From Channallabes apus (taxonomy: Eukaryota; Chordata; Actinopteri; Siluriformes; Clariidae), in NCBI GenBank assembly GCA_030522415.1, contig CM060121.1, positions 7,371,976 to 7,435,975 of the forward strand: a DNA stretch of 64,000 bases, given 5' to 3'. The notes beneath the pieces were generated by a model. The model had not been told where the DNA came from and made no database searches. It saw only the letters and a list, made by a program, of their open reading frames with translations. Made by a program: the position numbers and the translations under genes. This document shows positions 9,683-21,060 of the stretch, piece after piece (position 1 is the first letter of the stretch; the number at the start of each line of letters is the position of its first letter).

Positions 9683-11577
9683 GTTTTGATGGCTGCTTTT
9701 CATATGTAAAGTACAATGGCGAGCTCTTGCCGTTCTCTGGTGACCATCGAACTGTCGCCATCTCCATTTCCGGGACGGACGAGGCTGTGAAAATCGGTTG
9801 CCGTGGCCCGAACATGTGTGCTAGTGCCCCCTGCTGGGACGGCATGATGTGCGTCAACCAGTGGTTTAGCTACCAGTGCGTTCCTCCTGGAGACTGTACT
9901 TCCAGTCCCTGTCAAAATGGCGGCAGTTGCATCCCCGCCAACCGTGGTGGCTTTTCCTGTGTATGCGACGAAATGTACACAGGACGAGTGTGTGAAACCC
10001 TGGTGGCATGCCTGGGTGTAACTTGTCCACATGGCATGGTATGCAAAGTTGGAACCAACAGTGGTTTTAGTTGTGTTTCTGACACCAGTAAAGAAGAATT
10101 CATTTTGCCCATTTGGGCAGTTCCAGCGATTGTGGGTGGCTGTGCCACCATTCTCGCTTTGTTGGTGCTTGGCCTAATTTTACACAATCACTGCAAAGGC
10201 GGTAGGAAGACAGCCATACCAAAGGAGGAAAAGAAAGCAAAGAAAAAGAAGAAGAAGAAGAAGAAGGGAAGTGAGAATGTTGCATTTGATGATCCGGATA
10301 ACATCGGGGATGTTGACATGACCGTGCGGAAGCAGCCAGAAGGAAATCCAAAGCCTGATATAATTGAACGTGAGAACCCATACCTGATATACGATGAGAC
10401 AGATGTCCCAGAGAGTGGCGACACGATTCCCAGTGCACCAGAAATTGCAGAGATTGAGCACTATGATATCGACAATGCCAGCAGCATTGCTCCATCTGAT
10501 GCCGACATTGTCCAGCATTACAAGCAGTTCCGGAGCCACACTCCCAAATTCAGCATTCAGATTCAGCGCCATAGTCCTCTGGGTTATGCTCGTCAATCAC
10601 CACTTACATTGGGCGCTGCTAGTTATTCTTACCAACCTTCTTATACTCAAGGACTCCGCCAAACACCGCTAAGCCATGCCCCCTGCCCTACACCAACCCC
10701 TTTGTCCCGCCACAGCCCCGCACATTTTAGTAAACCAGCCTCGTTTTATCGCAGCACACCAACAAGGGAGGTGAATTTGAATCTGGCGAGGCGTGATGGA
10801 AGCCCGCTGGACCTTCATGCAGACAATTGCCAGTCAGCAGCTATCTTTAATTACACAGCATCACGTCTTGGAAGGCGCAGCAAGAGCCCACAAACGATGG
10901 CAGGTCACGGGTCAAGGCCTGCGAGCCGCTTGAAACAGCCAATTGAGCAAATTCCACTGGAGACCGGGCCTCCTATTGGATTATCCATAGAAGAAGTGGA
11001 GCGACTCAACACTCCGCGACCTAGAAATCCCAGCATTTGCAGCGCCGATCACGGGCGCTCATCGTCTGAGGAAGACGCTCGCCGTCCACTTTCTCGAGTG
11101 CGAAATCCTGCAGATGGAATTCCAGCGCCGGATTCGTCTTCCGAGAGTGACTCGCATGACTCCTTCACCTGCTCTGAGATGGAATATGACCGGGAAAAAC
11201 CGGTCAATTATGGTTCTCGAGTTCCAAAACTATCACAAGTTAACGAATCTGATGCTGACGATGAGGATTACGGAGGGGGAAGAATCAAGCAAAGGAGGTA
11301 TTCGAGCCGTAGGGCAGAGGGAGGGGCCAGTGGAGGCCACCCCCCCTTTGGGGAGTATCAGCATCACACACTGCCCCACAAACTGGGGCAAGGATCTGGC
11401 AACTTCAACTGGGACAGCCTACTAAACTGGGGACCAGGATTTAGCCATTATGTTGACGTTTTTAAAGATTTAGCTATGCTTCCAGAAAATTCTAATGCTG
11501 CTAACGACGTTGAAATGAACAGTGGTGATGGTTCAGTTACCATCATTGCCGAGGGAGAGGCAGAGCAATACGTATGA
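9683..11577 (+). CDS. fat4: fat4 terminal coding exon: EGF modules, membrane helix, cytoplasmic tail
   Basis: This 1895-nt exon gives about 631 residues. The order is: end of laminin-G 2 (FDGCFSYVKYNGELLPFSG); a cysteine-rich EGF region (CRGPNMCASAPCWDGMMCVN, then DCTSSPCQNGGSC and CLGVTCPHGMVCK); a hydrophobic helix (about 10111-10185, LPIWAVPAIVGGCATILALL); a basic stop-transfer region with an expanded lysine run (about 10221-10267); and the cytoplasmic tail. The tail carries blocks highly conserved in Fat4: GSENVAFDDPDN, NPYLIYDETDVPE, IEHYDIDNASSIAPSDADIV, QHYKQFRSHTPKFSIQ, SIEEVERLNTPRPRNPSICS, FTCSEMEYDREKP, KLSQVNESDADDED, FNWDSLLNWGPGF, HYVDVFKDLA and the C-terminal GEAEQYV. The stop TGA is at 11575-11577. 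The tail links Fat4 to planar-polarity and Hippo-related signalling. Identity as Fat4 rather than Fat1, 2 or 3 rests on these tail blocks. No TAC(A/T)GTA motif was seen in it. Confidence 0.98.
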
Positions 11578-13160
11578 GATATTCTCTCTTGGACCAATCA
11601 GGACTGAATGGACTAAGGACAGAGAGAAGGCAATCGCTTGCAATAATAAATGTTCTTTTGTTTTTTTTTTTATCAGTTTTTTTTTTGGTACTTGTATTTG
11701 TAAGAAGACGAGCTTAAATGCAGTAAGGCAGAGCGATACATCTGTGATAATTCTCCTGATCCCTGTTAAGTGAGAAAGATTTAAAATAGTCCAAATGAGT
11801 CCATTACTGTTTGTATTTCACTGTTGTCTCTAGTGTTTGAGAATCTGAAATCTCCAATTTCAAAACATCAGCAATGGAGCAACTTGTTCAACAAACCACA
11901 GCAGGAAGTTTCATGATTAATAAGCTTTCACAAAACCATGTCTTTTCTCCAACTTGTTGCAACACTATTGTTGGGCTGGACAATATATTATGTATCGTCT
12001 AATTTAAGCTAGCATTTGAATTTTATTGCAAAAATTACCATCTCTGTTCAGTTACAAATAGCTGATGAGACTCACTGAATTGTGAGTATAATTTCTGCCT
12101 GGTTCCACTGATTTTCTGTGGACGTCAAATAAAAATATCACAGAAACCTTGTTTTTGCACAGGCTCAGACTTTTGGACTGTAGCATTTAATACTCCTTCA
12201 CGGATCGTTTTGACGTCCATAAAATCCGAAAGGTCCTTGATGACCCCGTAGACATTTCGTTTGCGTTCTTCCATGCAGCAGAAAGCCAAGGGAGGATGTG
12301 GCTGTTTTAACAGCATGACCATATGAACTTCATCAAAAATACAGAAATAAAAACCCACAAGCTCTTTTTAATCCAGCTCTCAAAACATGAAGTAGGGTCC
12401 AAAGTCTGAGTGCACTACTGAGAACTGTTCTCACAAACTAAAAAGGTTTGGTGAAACGATATTACTCAATATCTGGTTTGACATTTAAAAACAGTGGACG
12501 TTCTGATAGATTTCCGTTTCACACGCCGATGAGGACAAAGGATCGATCTCAGTTATAATAACTGAGGTTATTATGTAATAAGGATCGACTGACAAATAGT
12601 GATTGATATGTGATGTAACAGAAACAGTTCACGAGGCACTCAGATTATTTTTTTTTTTCTTTTTTTTCATTTTACCAGACTCCTCTGGCCTGCTTCTGGT
12701 GTGTAAGAGGAGTGTTCTGCCAGTGTGTGTAACATGATAATACCTGCTGGTGTCTTGGACGGCCATTTTTTCCTGTCCTGTAGGAACCATCATTTGTGAC
12801 ATTTGACCTAAAGCGAAATCCTCATAAGACTATGAACTTGTGTACATTTTGTATCAATGAAGGAAATTCAATGTTCTCTCTTGCTGATGTTGTTGTTGTG
12901 TGTTTTTTAATGAACTGTTTCTACTTTTTTATTAACTTAAAGTACTTAAGCAGTGTTTTTATGATATTTTTTTCATATGCTGGAAATAATCTTACTTTCA
13001 GGGGAAGTAAGATTGAAGTACTTAATTATTTTTTTTTTTTTTACATTTGTTACTTATGTAACATCAGTATTTTCCACTTTTTTGATAAAACTATAACATA
13101 CTGTATGCTTTATATGTGTAAGAGCCAATAACAGAATAAAAAAAATATTTATTTAAAGTG
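11578..13160 (+). other. fat4: fat4 3' untranslated region (likely extent)
   Basis: AT-rich, non-coding sequence follows the stop codon. Canonical AATAAA hexamers occur at 11645-11650, 12128-12133 and 13135-13140. The last, followed by an A-rich tract, is the best candidate for the main cleavage site and would give a 3'UTR of about 1.6 kb. Earlier sites could give shorter forms. Which is used cannot be told from the sequence. Confidence 0.5.
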
Positions 13161-14025
13161 ATGCAATTTTGAGACTAATGCAATATAATGCTTAACAAAA
13201 TTAAGAGAAAGTGATAAAGTACAGTAGAATCCCAAACCCCAGAACTCCATTCAGTCAAAGTTTCTGGCGAGAACATTGAAATGCTAACGTTTTAATACAT
13301 TGAATAAAGTATTGTAAGACTGCTAATGTCCAATGGAGGTCAGCTAGTTAGTCTAAATCTGAGCGAAGTTGATACTTTAAGTTCTTTACATTTGGTGCAT
13401 AATTAAACAGCCCCCCAAAAAATGACAGAGGGACGTGAACGGCAGAAAATGTTCTTCCATTTATACTCTGGGAAAACAAAACAAACGTTTGCCAAGCTCT
13501 CGTAGAAATCACAAAAATCATCTGAGCCCAAAGAACACGCAGCCAGCGCTAAGTAAATAATGAGTTAATTATATAAATAGCTAGTTTAAATCCTTGTAGG
13601 GATCGCGTCCAGCGTTTATTTTTATTCTGTTCCACGGTCCAAATATCCAGAACACCTGGCACTTCTGCATTGCTACAGCTCTGTTCCTTGGCTCAGGTTT
13701 AATAGTTTGCATTAAACAAAACATTCGGCCTGCAAAACCCCAAACACTTCCTGCAATCAGGTCGATTCAGAGTTTTCCAACTGGAGTCTAGATTTCACTA
13801 GATTTCACCTTGATTTGTAAGAGACCATGTCGCTCAGATGCTCTCAGAATTTTCGTTCTCTTTGTAGTTGAATGTGATTAAACTTTTAAAAAGTCTCTTT
13901 TGAAAAGTATTCAGGTGAGGCCTACTGTAAATGTTTTATCTTGTATAAAAATTTACTAATAAATACAACTTTTAGTTACATACAGTACAGTGCATCACAT
14001 TATGATTCTTACCCCTTTATATATA
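13161..14025. other. Intergenic, no gene seen
   Basis: No repeat was recognised apart from excision-type heptamers at about 13217 and 13922. The segment 13480-13860 has mixed composition and no repeat character. Confidence 0.6.
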
Positions 14026-15080
14026 TAGAGGGCCGTTCAGGTCAAATCAGGAGTTTTCACGGAATAACAGAACACAGTTATGAGAGTTAAAAATTCCGTT
14101 TATTTCTCGATGTAATCCTCTGGTACACTAATGTATTTTGATACCATGAAGGTAGAAAATTTTTTGTCAGTCCACCGGATCCATGATCGGACTGCCTGCT
14201 TCATTTTATCATCACTGCTGAAATGCTAGCCTCTCTGGAACTCCTTCAATGGAATAAACAATCAATAAAATTGATGACCAAAGTCATTTTTTTTACAGGA
14301 CAATGCATAACCTCATACTCATATTGCTACCGCGTCGCTTGCACATTATAGAAACTCGGCTGGGAGTTTTTCGCCACATCCCCATACAGTCCTAACCTCA
14401 CTTCAAGCCATTTCCAAATGTTTGAGCTATTAAAGAGTTCCTGGGAGGCCAGCATTTCAGACGTGAAGCAAGCAATCCAATTACTGTATGGCTCCAGTGT
14501 ACTAAGAAAACTTTCTAATTTGATGATATCCAAGCACTAGCTGGGATAAGTGCTTCATGAGGGGCGGTCATAAAATTGTTACTATTGCTAAGAAAAAAAT
14601 TATGTAATGCAATGATGTAATTAATGTAATGTAATGAAAACGAACATTGGTCGTGAGCTTAGTCCTTCTCTACATATCCTCCACCTAAGGCGACACAATT
14701 CTCCAAATGATGGATAAGCTGGTGGAGACCGTCTTTGAAGAAGCCTTTTTTTTGGCTCTTGAGGAAGAGGATGAGTTTACCTCATCATCGTCAAATGTCT
14801 GCCACAAAGTTATTTCTTCAAGTGATGTACGAGGAAGAAGTCATTGGGTGCAAGCTCGGGCGAATGGGGGGGTTTGAGGCAGATTTCGTACCCCTACATA
14901 CAGTAAGTCGCCTGAATGCCTCAAGTTTGGTGGCACGTCGTCATGAAGAAGGCGCACTTAAACTTTTGATTTTGACCCTCTAGTGGCTTTTTTTTTATTT
15001 TATTTTTTTTATGAGCTTCCGCATTTCTGTTTATTTCATATGATTTATGAATTTTGCAACCAGCCCTCGTAGTGTAGGGA
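14026..15080. mobile_element. Rearranged mariner-like element
   Basis: The ends 'gagggccgttcaggtcaa' (14029) and 'gcaaccagccctcgtag' (about 15057-15073) form an imperfect inverted pair of mariner type. Inside, 14340-14460 encodes a degraded piece of transposase C-terminus (ETRLGVFRHIP, then IKEFLGGQHFRRE after stops), the LG(W)...HPPYSPDL...LKEFLGG region of mariner transposases. Other parts run in the opposite orientation, so the copy is internally inverted. It is not functional. Related fragments lie at 20800-21060 and 37240-37570. Confidence 0.65.
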
Positions 15081-15240
15081 TTATATAAAGAAATAAAGGT
15101 AGATTTTATTCTTATTACTGTTTCTTGTTATTCTGCACAATCGAAAATCCTGGTTTGACTTGAACACCCATTTAAAACAATACAGTTCATCTCATCATTT
15201 ACTTTACACGAGACAGATTTTTACATTTCACATGACATAT

Positions 15241-15522
15241 TCGAGTTTGCATGTTCTCCCTGTGCTTGGTGGGTTTCCTCCGGGTACTCCGGTTTCCTCC
15301 CACAGTCCAAAGATATGCAGGTTAGGCTAATTAGTGTTCCTAAATTGCCCGTAGTGTGTGATTGGGTGTGTGAGTGTGTGTATGTGTGTGTGCCCTGCGA
15401 TGGATTGGCACCCTGTCCAGGGTGTACCCCGCCTAGTGCCCGAAGTCTCCTGGGATAGGCTCCAGGTCCCCCGCGACCCTGAACACAGGATTAAGCGGTA
15501 TAGAAAATGAATGAATGAATGA
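15241..15522 (+). mobile_element. tRNA-derived SINE, family A, 5'-truncated
   Basis: This copy starts within the body ('gtttgcatgttctcc') and lacks the tRNA-like head. It ends in (GAAT)n. The 9-bp sequence ATGACATAT lies at 15232-15240 and again at 15523-15531, giving a target-site duplication. 5' truncation with a duplication is what LINE-type reverse transcription produces. Confidence 0.9.
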
Positions 15523-15531
15523 ATGACATAT

Positions 15532-17215
15532 CTTTCATGTGAAGTAAAAAAAGCAAAAGCTTGTTATATGTGACTGAGAAACCAGAATGTGCGAATGCAG
15601 TCCTTAAGATGTTTCTTAGTCACAAACCATACTGGCACTGGAGACTCCTTCCACAAATGTTACACAAACAAAACATTGATACTGTAGCAAAAATAGTTTA
15701 TTTTACAGCCAGACCTAATACTGTCCGAGCTTGCTGTTATAGAGTATCAATCCGAAGCTTCTGATCGGAGATCTGATTTGTATTTGCAGGATTGAACACG
15801 ATGGCACAAGTGGAGAGAATCACCATAAGCTTGGTTCCGTGTAGGAAATCCGGACCCAGACACTGCTGCAGACTGTACCAATAACTGGTACAGCGATTCT
15901 CGGGTTAGCTTCATTCTGACTGAAGCATCGACTTCTGTGTGAAGTCTGTGTGAAGTTAATCCTTCATCTGGTGCCGCGCATGTTTGTGGCAAAAAATAAA
16001 AAATAATAATAATCCATGTCACATTGTGTAGTAATGTGGAACATCCAGGCCCTGTCCAAATAAATTAAAGAATAAGATGTTAAACAGAAGGTTATGGTCA
16101 GTGTATTCAAAATATTCAGGGGTCAATATTCTGTAAGCATTCCTCATATGCAACATCAATATGCTGACTGATTCGGGTGTAATTTTTATCCATTTATACA
16201 TCCATTTACATTCCCGTAATCTTTTGGTTCTTCTAAGCGTACTGTATGAATATCTCCAAGTTGTGCTTACCTAAAATCCATCAGTGTTGTGACGCAAATA
16301 TGCGAGTCTAACCCAGGCTTAAGCTGGTGCATGTGCCAGCACTGATGAACTGTGAAATAAGAAAATGAAAAGAAAAGAAAAGAAACAGTATTAGAAAGCG
16401 TACTGTACATTTCATCATAAAACATCACTAAGCTGAAAGGCTTATCAAGATCGCTCTACACTGCAGGTGTAGGAAAGAAACTGCGTGTAGGTTTATAGGT
16501 TTAAGGTAGACATTGCAAGTGTGTGTACGTGTGTTTGATGTGTTAAAGAAAAGAAAAGAATGAAAAAATGTTTTTTTTCGAAGAGACAGATGGAGTGAAT
16601 GAAGATGCAGATGGTTTGGGGTCTAAAGTAAACTGCTGACAGCTGGCTGATGGCACTTTGTGGTTTCTCTCTCTCTCTCTCAAATGTACAGTACGTATAC
16701 ACACACACACACGTGCGTACACTCACATACACAACATAGTAGGAAAAGCTTTTCAACACCAGTCCAACACTCTCTGTAGTGTCTTTGTCGGCTGTTTGAG
16801 TACTTCATAGCCGTCTCCAGGTTAGGTCATGCAGTACAGTGTGAGTTCATGTACTGGTGGGAGCCACTGGCTCGTGTTGTAATTCATACAGGACCATCCA
16901 AAACTGCAGTCTCGAAAGTGCAACACACTCCAGATATACAGTACAGCAGATATAAGTACAGAAGTAATGTTATACTTAACTAATATGTTTGTAATTGAAT
17001 ATTTGTATTAGATGAGAAGTCTCACGTACTGTAGAGGAGATTGAATAGGTTGTAATAGAGTCTCAATTAGTCCATCATTCTCCCATTGGGTGCTCCATCT
17101 TGGATTGGGATCTGGGATTTACTGTAGAGGCAGGGTCTTGGGCTTTTTGCCTACTGGGCCCCGTGCATGATACTGTAGGCTGTGGTTCATTGAGTGTTCT
17201 GGTGCCTTTCTATTG
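15532..17215. other. Intergenic, no gene seen
   Basis: Non-coding AT-rich DNA with simple tracts: (TC)n at about 16670-16681 and (AC)n at about 16700-16712. There are several TAC(A/T)GTA heptamers (for example near 15674, 16240, 16402, 16688, 16936, 17024 and 17171). No protein or RNA gene was recognised. Confidence 0.6.
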
Positions 17216-17400
17216 TGGCCAGTATTTAGGGTTTTTTTGGTGATTTGGGTGAATCTTGTATCACCAGCTTACTGGTGCATAATTGATAAACAACACCGGT
17301 GTTCATTTTGTTGGCTGCTCGTTGTACTGTATCATCATATCATCATAATTTTTGTATGTGAGTAGCATGCAATCATTTCCGTACACTAGGACGTGGAGTC
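17216..17400 (+). repeat. Inverted repeat arm A
   Basis: This segment ('ggccagtatttagggttttt' to 'ctaggacgtggagtc') reappears in reverse complement at 19001-19205 with small indels. It includes 'aacaccggtgttcatt' and 'agtagcatgcaatcatttcc'. It may be two copies of an unidentified mobile repeat. Confidence 0.85.
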
Positions 17401-19000
17401 GCACATGGGTGACATTATGTGAAAAAATGATGTGAAGTTCAAAATGCGACATGAAAAAGCAAATGCATATACATAAAAATCTAAACAAATAGTTGCACTG
17501 GTGAAAAAGGGTGAAATTATTGTTTTGCATCAAGCAAAAAAGTTTTTTATTTTTATTTTTTTTTATTTTTGGCCATGCAAGGTAAACGAGTCGTGTCAAA
17601 TCATGTTAAAGCCATGAATGAACACCCAGGATTGTCCTATTCAATTAATCATTGTCATTATCTGTCTAATAATGATCATTCTAATCATTCTGTCCGCATG
17701 TAACAATGCTACCAATAATGGTCAGCTAATGGTCGACTTTCCAATAAAAATACCAACTAACAATCCTCTGCAAACAAACAAACATGTGCTGTACGTTAAA
17801 CACTCTACATCCTAATGTACACACTGTCTGGAGTGAAAGAAAATACTCATACGCTTGGTTCGCATGGCTGGAGCATAATTTATTTCCCTCACAGTCGTAA
17901 AATAATTGCAGCTAAACGCTGAACACTTCTTTCCACAACCAGCATGCCACTGGTCTGGGTGCTTTCTGGCTGAAATAGTGTGCATGCCATTGGTGCACTC
18001 AGATCTGCCCGTGTCTGTGTGTGCGTTTATGTGTTAGTGTGTGTGTGAGTGTGTGTGTGTGTGTGTGTTAGTAGTTTAAGAAAGCACATCTGGATCTGAT
18101 CGGGACGGTATGAAGCGCTGTTTCAGCACTCACTGAGACTCTCACTGCTGACTAGAGAGGCCTGGAGTTAACCAGGGAAAAACACTACAGTATGTGTGTG
18201 TGTGTGTGTGTGTTTGTGGAAACGGTCCTTTGTTTGAAAGAATGTAAGTTTTCTAGGAGGAAAATGTGAATACTTGTGCATTAGCCCCAGCTTCTGTATT
18301 GTTCTGCATTTTCTGAATAAGATGAGGTTTGTCGAAACCAGCCAAGTGCACCAGCCAATCATGTCCTGCCATAGAGATACTGGAAACCGCACTGCGTTAT
18401 TGATTCCAAACATCTCTAAAACCAAACACTACCGTATGAAGTAGTGTGTCAAAACATACAGTAATAATATTCACAAATATGCACACAGGCAACGCCCGGC
18501 TTTCAAACTAAATAAGACACGTATGTGAGGTTTGGTTTTTGGTACATGCATCAGCATCACTTGGTCACTCATAAAATGAAGAGCTCATTTGTATACAGTG
18601 ACATCAACAGAACTATAAGGTCAAGTGCACAGATATCTCGGTAAAAACATGGCGATCAGGGTAAAGTCCAAGAAAGGCTCACTTTGACATCTTTTCGTTT
18701 ATTACAGCGGTTACTCGGAGTGATCTCCTGCGTTATCTCACTCATCTCACTGTAGGTTGCTGATAACCAACAGTGATAATGTTTCCTGATAATGTTACAG
18801 TACAATAATGGCTTTTGAGAATCCCAGGAAACAGTAAGCAGGAAAAACACTGACTTATAAGGTGTGTCCAAACTTTTGACTGGCACCGTTTTATTTATTT
18901 ATTTAATTTATTTATTCATTATTATTATTATTCTCGCATCAGCGAGAAGGCCAGGCACTTCTACCACAAACCAGCATAGTGTGAGATGGAAAAGTACAGG
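17401..19000. other. Spacer between inverted repeat arms, no gene seen
   Basis: Contains (GT)n tracts near 18040-18068 and 18192-18212 and AT-rich non-coding sequence. Near 18862 'gtgtccaaacttttgactgg' resembles a Tc1-type terminal repeat. No coding potential was recognised. Confidence 0.55.
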
Positions 19001-19205
19001 GACTCCACGTCCTAGTGTGCGGAAATGATTGCATGCTACTCACATACAAAAATGATGATGATGCTGATTTGACATACAGTACAACGAGCAGCCAACATAA
19101 TGAACACCGGTGTTGTTTATCAATTATGTCCCAGTAAGCTGGTGACAGTATTATGGACATACAAGATTCACCCAAATCACCAAAAAACCCTAAATACTGG
19201 CCATA
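19001..19205 (-). repeat. Inverted repeat arm B
   Basis: Reverse complement of 17216-17400. Relative to arm A it carries a 14-nt extra segment between the 'cttgta' and 'tcaccagc' stretches. Both arms share the TACTGTA next to 'gctcgttg', so that heptamer predates the duplication. Confidence 0.85.
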
Positions 19206-20231
19206 CAGGAGTAGGTACAGTAACAGGACCATGTAAGCTAATATGAGATATATATGAGTACAGAATATTAGGATGTTTTGCTTACATTATAAAAACATAA
19301 ATAAATTGCACATGGAGCATGTGTCAGGGCAATACAGTGCTGATTAGTGAAAGATTGTGTAGACAGCATTATAATGCATTATAATGTATTTGGGGGAAAA
19401 GGAGACCACAAGTGTAAAATGAAGTCGCTTTTCAGATTTTTTTTTTATCAAGCACCCATATTTTGAAAAAGATTCCCAAAAAAAGACGACCCGCGAATGG
19501 TAATATTTCTTAAGCGACTTCAAAGAAAAAGAAGCCTAAAGTCGCGTATTATGTTTAAAACACATCATCAGTCAAAGAGTAAGAATGGCATTTCTGGTAT
19601 TAATTAACAAGTCAATAATGATCAGCTCTTCGGTTATATTAAAGCTTTTGTCTTCTGTCTTATCATCACTGCTTTCTGTGCAAGACTACCGTCTCCCCAG
19701 TCACTGCTGTACAGGTGTGAATTACATCAGTTCATTTGTTACTGCGGTGTGAGCAAAAAACGGAGCTTGACCAATCATCGACCAAGAAAAAGTTCAAAAA
19801 CAATCTAGAACAATACTGGGGATTTCAAAACTATGAAATTACACATATGGCATTAGGTAATTAGGTAACAACACTAATAGTCAGTTATATTAAGACATGA
19901 AGGTCAGCTGTTCTGGAACAGTCCCGTGAACCCAAAACCCATAAACCACCATGATGAATCTGGTTCTCATGAAGACCATCCCAAAACTTACCTCTGCTGC
20001 AGAAGAGAAGTAAATGTGTGTGTGCGTGTGTGTATTTTTAACATGTTGTTAATGTTAACTTTCTGGCCATAACATACTACAGGAATATTAGACTTGTTTT
20101 GGGCTTGTTTATGAAGCTGTGCTTTCTTATTTGTCTCGCGAGAGTTGGCAACCCTGGTTTTTAATAAAGACCACACAGAACTTCTACACTATAAGTTGTT
20201 CTGGATGAAAACATCTGCAAAAAGTTATAAA
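19206..20231. other. Intergenic, no gene seen
   Basis: AT-rich sequence without a recognised repeat, RNA or coding region. Confidence 0.55.
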
Positions 20232-20243
20232 CATAACAAAAAT

Positions 20244-20614
20244 TCATTCATTCATTCATTTTCTATACCGCTTAATCCTGTGTTCAGGGTCGCGGGGGAC
20301 CTGGAGCCTATCCCAGGAGACATCGGGCACTAGGCGGGGTACACCCTGGACAGGGTGCCAATCCATCGCAGGGCACACACACACACACACACCCAATCAC
20401 ACACTACAGGCAATTTGGGAATGCCAATTAGACTAACCTGCATATCTTTGGACTGTGGGAGGAAACCGGAGTACCCGGAGGAAACCCACCAAGCACGGGG
20501 AGAACATGCAAACTCCATGCACACAGAGACGGGAATCGAGCCTGGCCGGGGAATCGAACGCAGACCCTGGAGGTGCAAGGCGACAGTGCTAACCACTACA
20601 CCACCGCGCCGCCT
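20244..20614 (-). mobile_element. tRNA-derived SINE, family A, full length
   Basis: In minus orientation it runs from a tRNA-like head (pol III box A 'tggtgtagtgg' and box B 'ggttcgattcc' type) through a shared body to a (GAAT)n tail. A 12-bp target-site duplication CATAACAAAAAT lies at 20232-20243 and 20615-20626. The near-identity to the other copies suggests recent activity. Open frames over it are by-products. Confidence 0.95.
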
Positions 20615-20799
20615 CATAACAAAAATACGCATCTTAAACACAAATTTCATAAACATAAATATAAAAATTATATATAAAAGAGAAAGTATATTCAAATTAC
20701 TGTATGATTTTAAGTTGATCATGTCACTATTTTATATGTTAAATTACTTACAGTACGTATAACTTTACACACACTCTTCTGAGTGAGTTACCAGTGATA

Positions 20800-21060
20800 T
20801 TACAGTACAGCCATCTGTACTTGGAGTCCAGGGAGCAAATTGGTCGTGCTCTCATGGGAGCCATGATTGGTCTGCCTGCTTCATGTCTGAAACGCTGGCC
20901 TCACAGGAACTCCTTTAATGCCCCAGACACTTGGAAATGGCTAGGAGAGAGGTACGGACTGTATGGGGAATGTGGCAATAACTCCCAGCCAATTCCCGTA
21001 ATATGCAAGTGGTGTTGGTGAATAATTGTGTGTACAACTCCCACAGATATATTTCTCTCC
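20800..21060 (-). mobile_element. Mariner-like transposase fragment
   Basis: Minus-strand translation at 20901-21086 reads VVHTIIHQHHLHITGIGWEL and LLPHSPYSPYLSPSHFQVSG, ending ALKEFL. This is the C-terminal catalytic region of a mariner transposase (W.(L/V)LPHPPYSPDL.PSD.(H/Y)) with the Asp residues of the PYSPDLAPSD motif replaced. Only a fragment remains. Confidence 0.8.

Noticed and set aside
10100..10596. Long minus-strand and alternative-frame ORFs over the fat4 terminal exon
   Set aside because: They are shadows of the strongly conserved fat4 tail frame; their translations show no domain and are composed of complements of its Ser/Lys-rich codons.
16493..16759. Minus-strand 88-codon frame with a hydrophobic stretch
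   Set aside because: It runs through (TC)n and (AC)n tracts and has no domain; a simple-sequence artefact.
20355..20762. Repeated ORFs such as the one containing [20 protein letters not shown], seen at 20355, 24881, 31731, 35696, 46906 and 58298
   Set aside because: The same peptide appears at each copy of SINE family A, so it is a translation of the repeat, not a gene family.
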